Of a DNA stretch of 6,060 nucleotides, positions 5,677 to 6,060 are shown piece after piece (position 1 is the stretch's first letter; each line of letters begins with the position of its first letter). Both the position numbers and the translations under genes were made by a program. This DNA is from Rickettsiales bacterium (lineage in GTDB: Bacteria > Pseudomonadota > Alphaproteobacteria > Rickettsiales > UBA1997), in NCBI GenBank assembly GCA_031283795.1, contig JAITBB010000072.1:1-6060 (forward strand). Reading direction: 5' to 3'. Under the pieces are notes generated by a model that made no database searches, had not been told where the DNA came from, and worked only from the letters and a program-made list of their open reading frames with translations.

Positions 5677-5699
5677 CTCTGACCATTCTTGGTCGAGAG
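5677..5699 (+). promoter_or_regulatory. Leader stem-loop of the kinase-like gene
   Basis: ctctgacca (5677-5685) pairs with tggtc (5690-5694) and agag (5696-5699), nine pairs with a single bulged G at 5695 and a 4-nt loop (ttct). It starts 19 nt after the -10 box and is the strongest of the three leader hairpins. Confidence 0.5.
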
Positions 5700-5707
5700 A
5701 GGAGTTG

Positions 5708-5726
5708 GCCAAGGTGATTTTTTGGC
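5708..5726 (+). promoter_or_regulatory. Second, weaker leader stem-loop
   Basis: gccaa (5708-5712) pairs with ttggc (5722-5726) around a 9-nt loop, with possible G-T extensions on both sides. It lies between the first hairpin and the ribosome binding site. A run of six T (5718-5723) overlaps its right arm rather than following it, so it is not a standard terminator. Confidence 0.25.
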
Positions 5727-5739
5727 TATTAAAATTATG

Positions 5740-5744
5740 AAGGA
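5740..5744 (+). promoter_or_regulatory. Ribosome binding site choosing the start at 5749
   Basis: AAGGA (5740-5744) stands 4 nt before ATG 5749. An in-frame ATG at 5737 (MKDF...) would contain this site and has no good site of its own, so 5749 is preferred. The short T-rich spacer and ATGGAA start resemble the family gene starts at 2137 and 3765. Confidence 0.65.
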
Positions 5745-5748
5745 TTTT

Positions 5749-6060
5749 ATGGAACAAAACAATAAACAAAACAATGAATTTTACTGTCGTTCTAAGGCGG
5801 TACAACAACTAAACGCGTCTGGACAGTTCAGTATAACCTTTACAGAAAGTAATCTCCGAAAAATTGGAGAGGGGGGTTGTGGCTTCGTATACATCACAGA
5901 GTTCAGAGGAGGAAGTTCTGATAACATTGTTGTCAAATACCAAAAGCAAGGATCTTCTGAGGGAGAGATATTATACTATGAGTTCTGTGAAAAAATGGGC
6001 CCCAAGCTGTCACCACATCTGATACGAACTTTATATGCCGCTGGTGAAATCGTAGTGATG
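5749..6060 (+). CDS. Protein-kinase-like protein, N-terminal part (gene continues past window)
   Basis: The frame is open for 104 codons to the edge. After a polar Asn/Gln-rich N-terminus without a signal peptide, residues 36-48 read LRKIGEGGCGFVY. This fits the glycine-rich ATP-binding loop GxGxxGxV of eukaryotic-type protein kinases. K63 in IVVKY fits the beta-3 lysine, and E73 or E78 in EGEILYYEFCEKMG could be the helix-C glutamate. PHLIRTLYAAGEIVVM fits the beta-4/beta-5 strands leading to the hinge. The catalytic HRD and DFG motifs would lie beyond the window, so activity cannot be judged. It has its own promoter at 5630 and is cytoplasmic unless exported without a signal peptide (for example by a type IV system). 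Such kinases in intracellular bacteria are often host-directed, but that is only a possibility here. A related fold (aminoglycoside or choline kinase) is less likely given the loop sequence. Confidence 0.7.
   Translation, partial: MEQNNKQNNEFYCRSKAVQQLNASGQFSITFTESNLRKIGEGGCGFVYITEFRGGSSDNIVVKYQKQGSSEGEILYYEFCEKMGPKLSPHLIRTLYAAGEIVVM

Overview
The window looks like an accessory region of an intracellular-type alphaproteobacterium (Rickettsiales or Holosporales). The only gene that places it taxonomically is gatB (406-1854). From memory its protein is closest in wording to rickettsial and other alphaproteobacterial GatB, with shared phrases such as RKNYFYADLP, HLEQDAGKSIHDQSP, GSMRCDANVSVR and EVKNINSI. 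No alignment was run. The remaining genes are lineage-specific.

Layout, left to right, all on the + strand: the last 48 codons of an unrecognised gene (2-148); a 257-nt gap with two stem-loops; gatB (406-1854); a spacer with a putative promoter and stem-loop (1891-1959); an exported 484-aa low-complexity protein (2137-3591); a short spacer with a strong sigma70-type promoter and a leader hairpin; a paralogous exported protein (3765-4874) made largely of four ~70-residue repeats; the decayed remains of that paralogue's original C-terminal half (4875-5579); another strong promoter with a leader hairpin; and the first 104 codons of a protein-kinase-like gene that runs off the window (5749-6060).

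The two exported proteins are a tandem duplication of one module. Their signal peptides match, the C-terminal half of the first is recognisable as a pseudogene behind the second, and each is followed by the same promoter block (TTGACTATTTG...). A 135-nt segment is about 96% identical between the intact gene and the pseudogene, although the flanking sequence has diverged strongly. This points to gene conversion or recent exchange.

Three promoters of one type (1891, 3639, 5630) are each followed, about 20 nt past the -10 box, by a stem-loop. The stem sequences differ but the position is kept. The exported proteins combine very basic Arg/Lys/Trp-rich stretches with acidic or Ser/Asp/Glu-rich stretches. 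Next to a eukaryotic-like kinase gene, this suggests a host-interaction (effector or surface protein) locus. That function is inference; no domain of known function is visible in the exported proteins.
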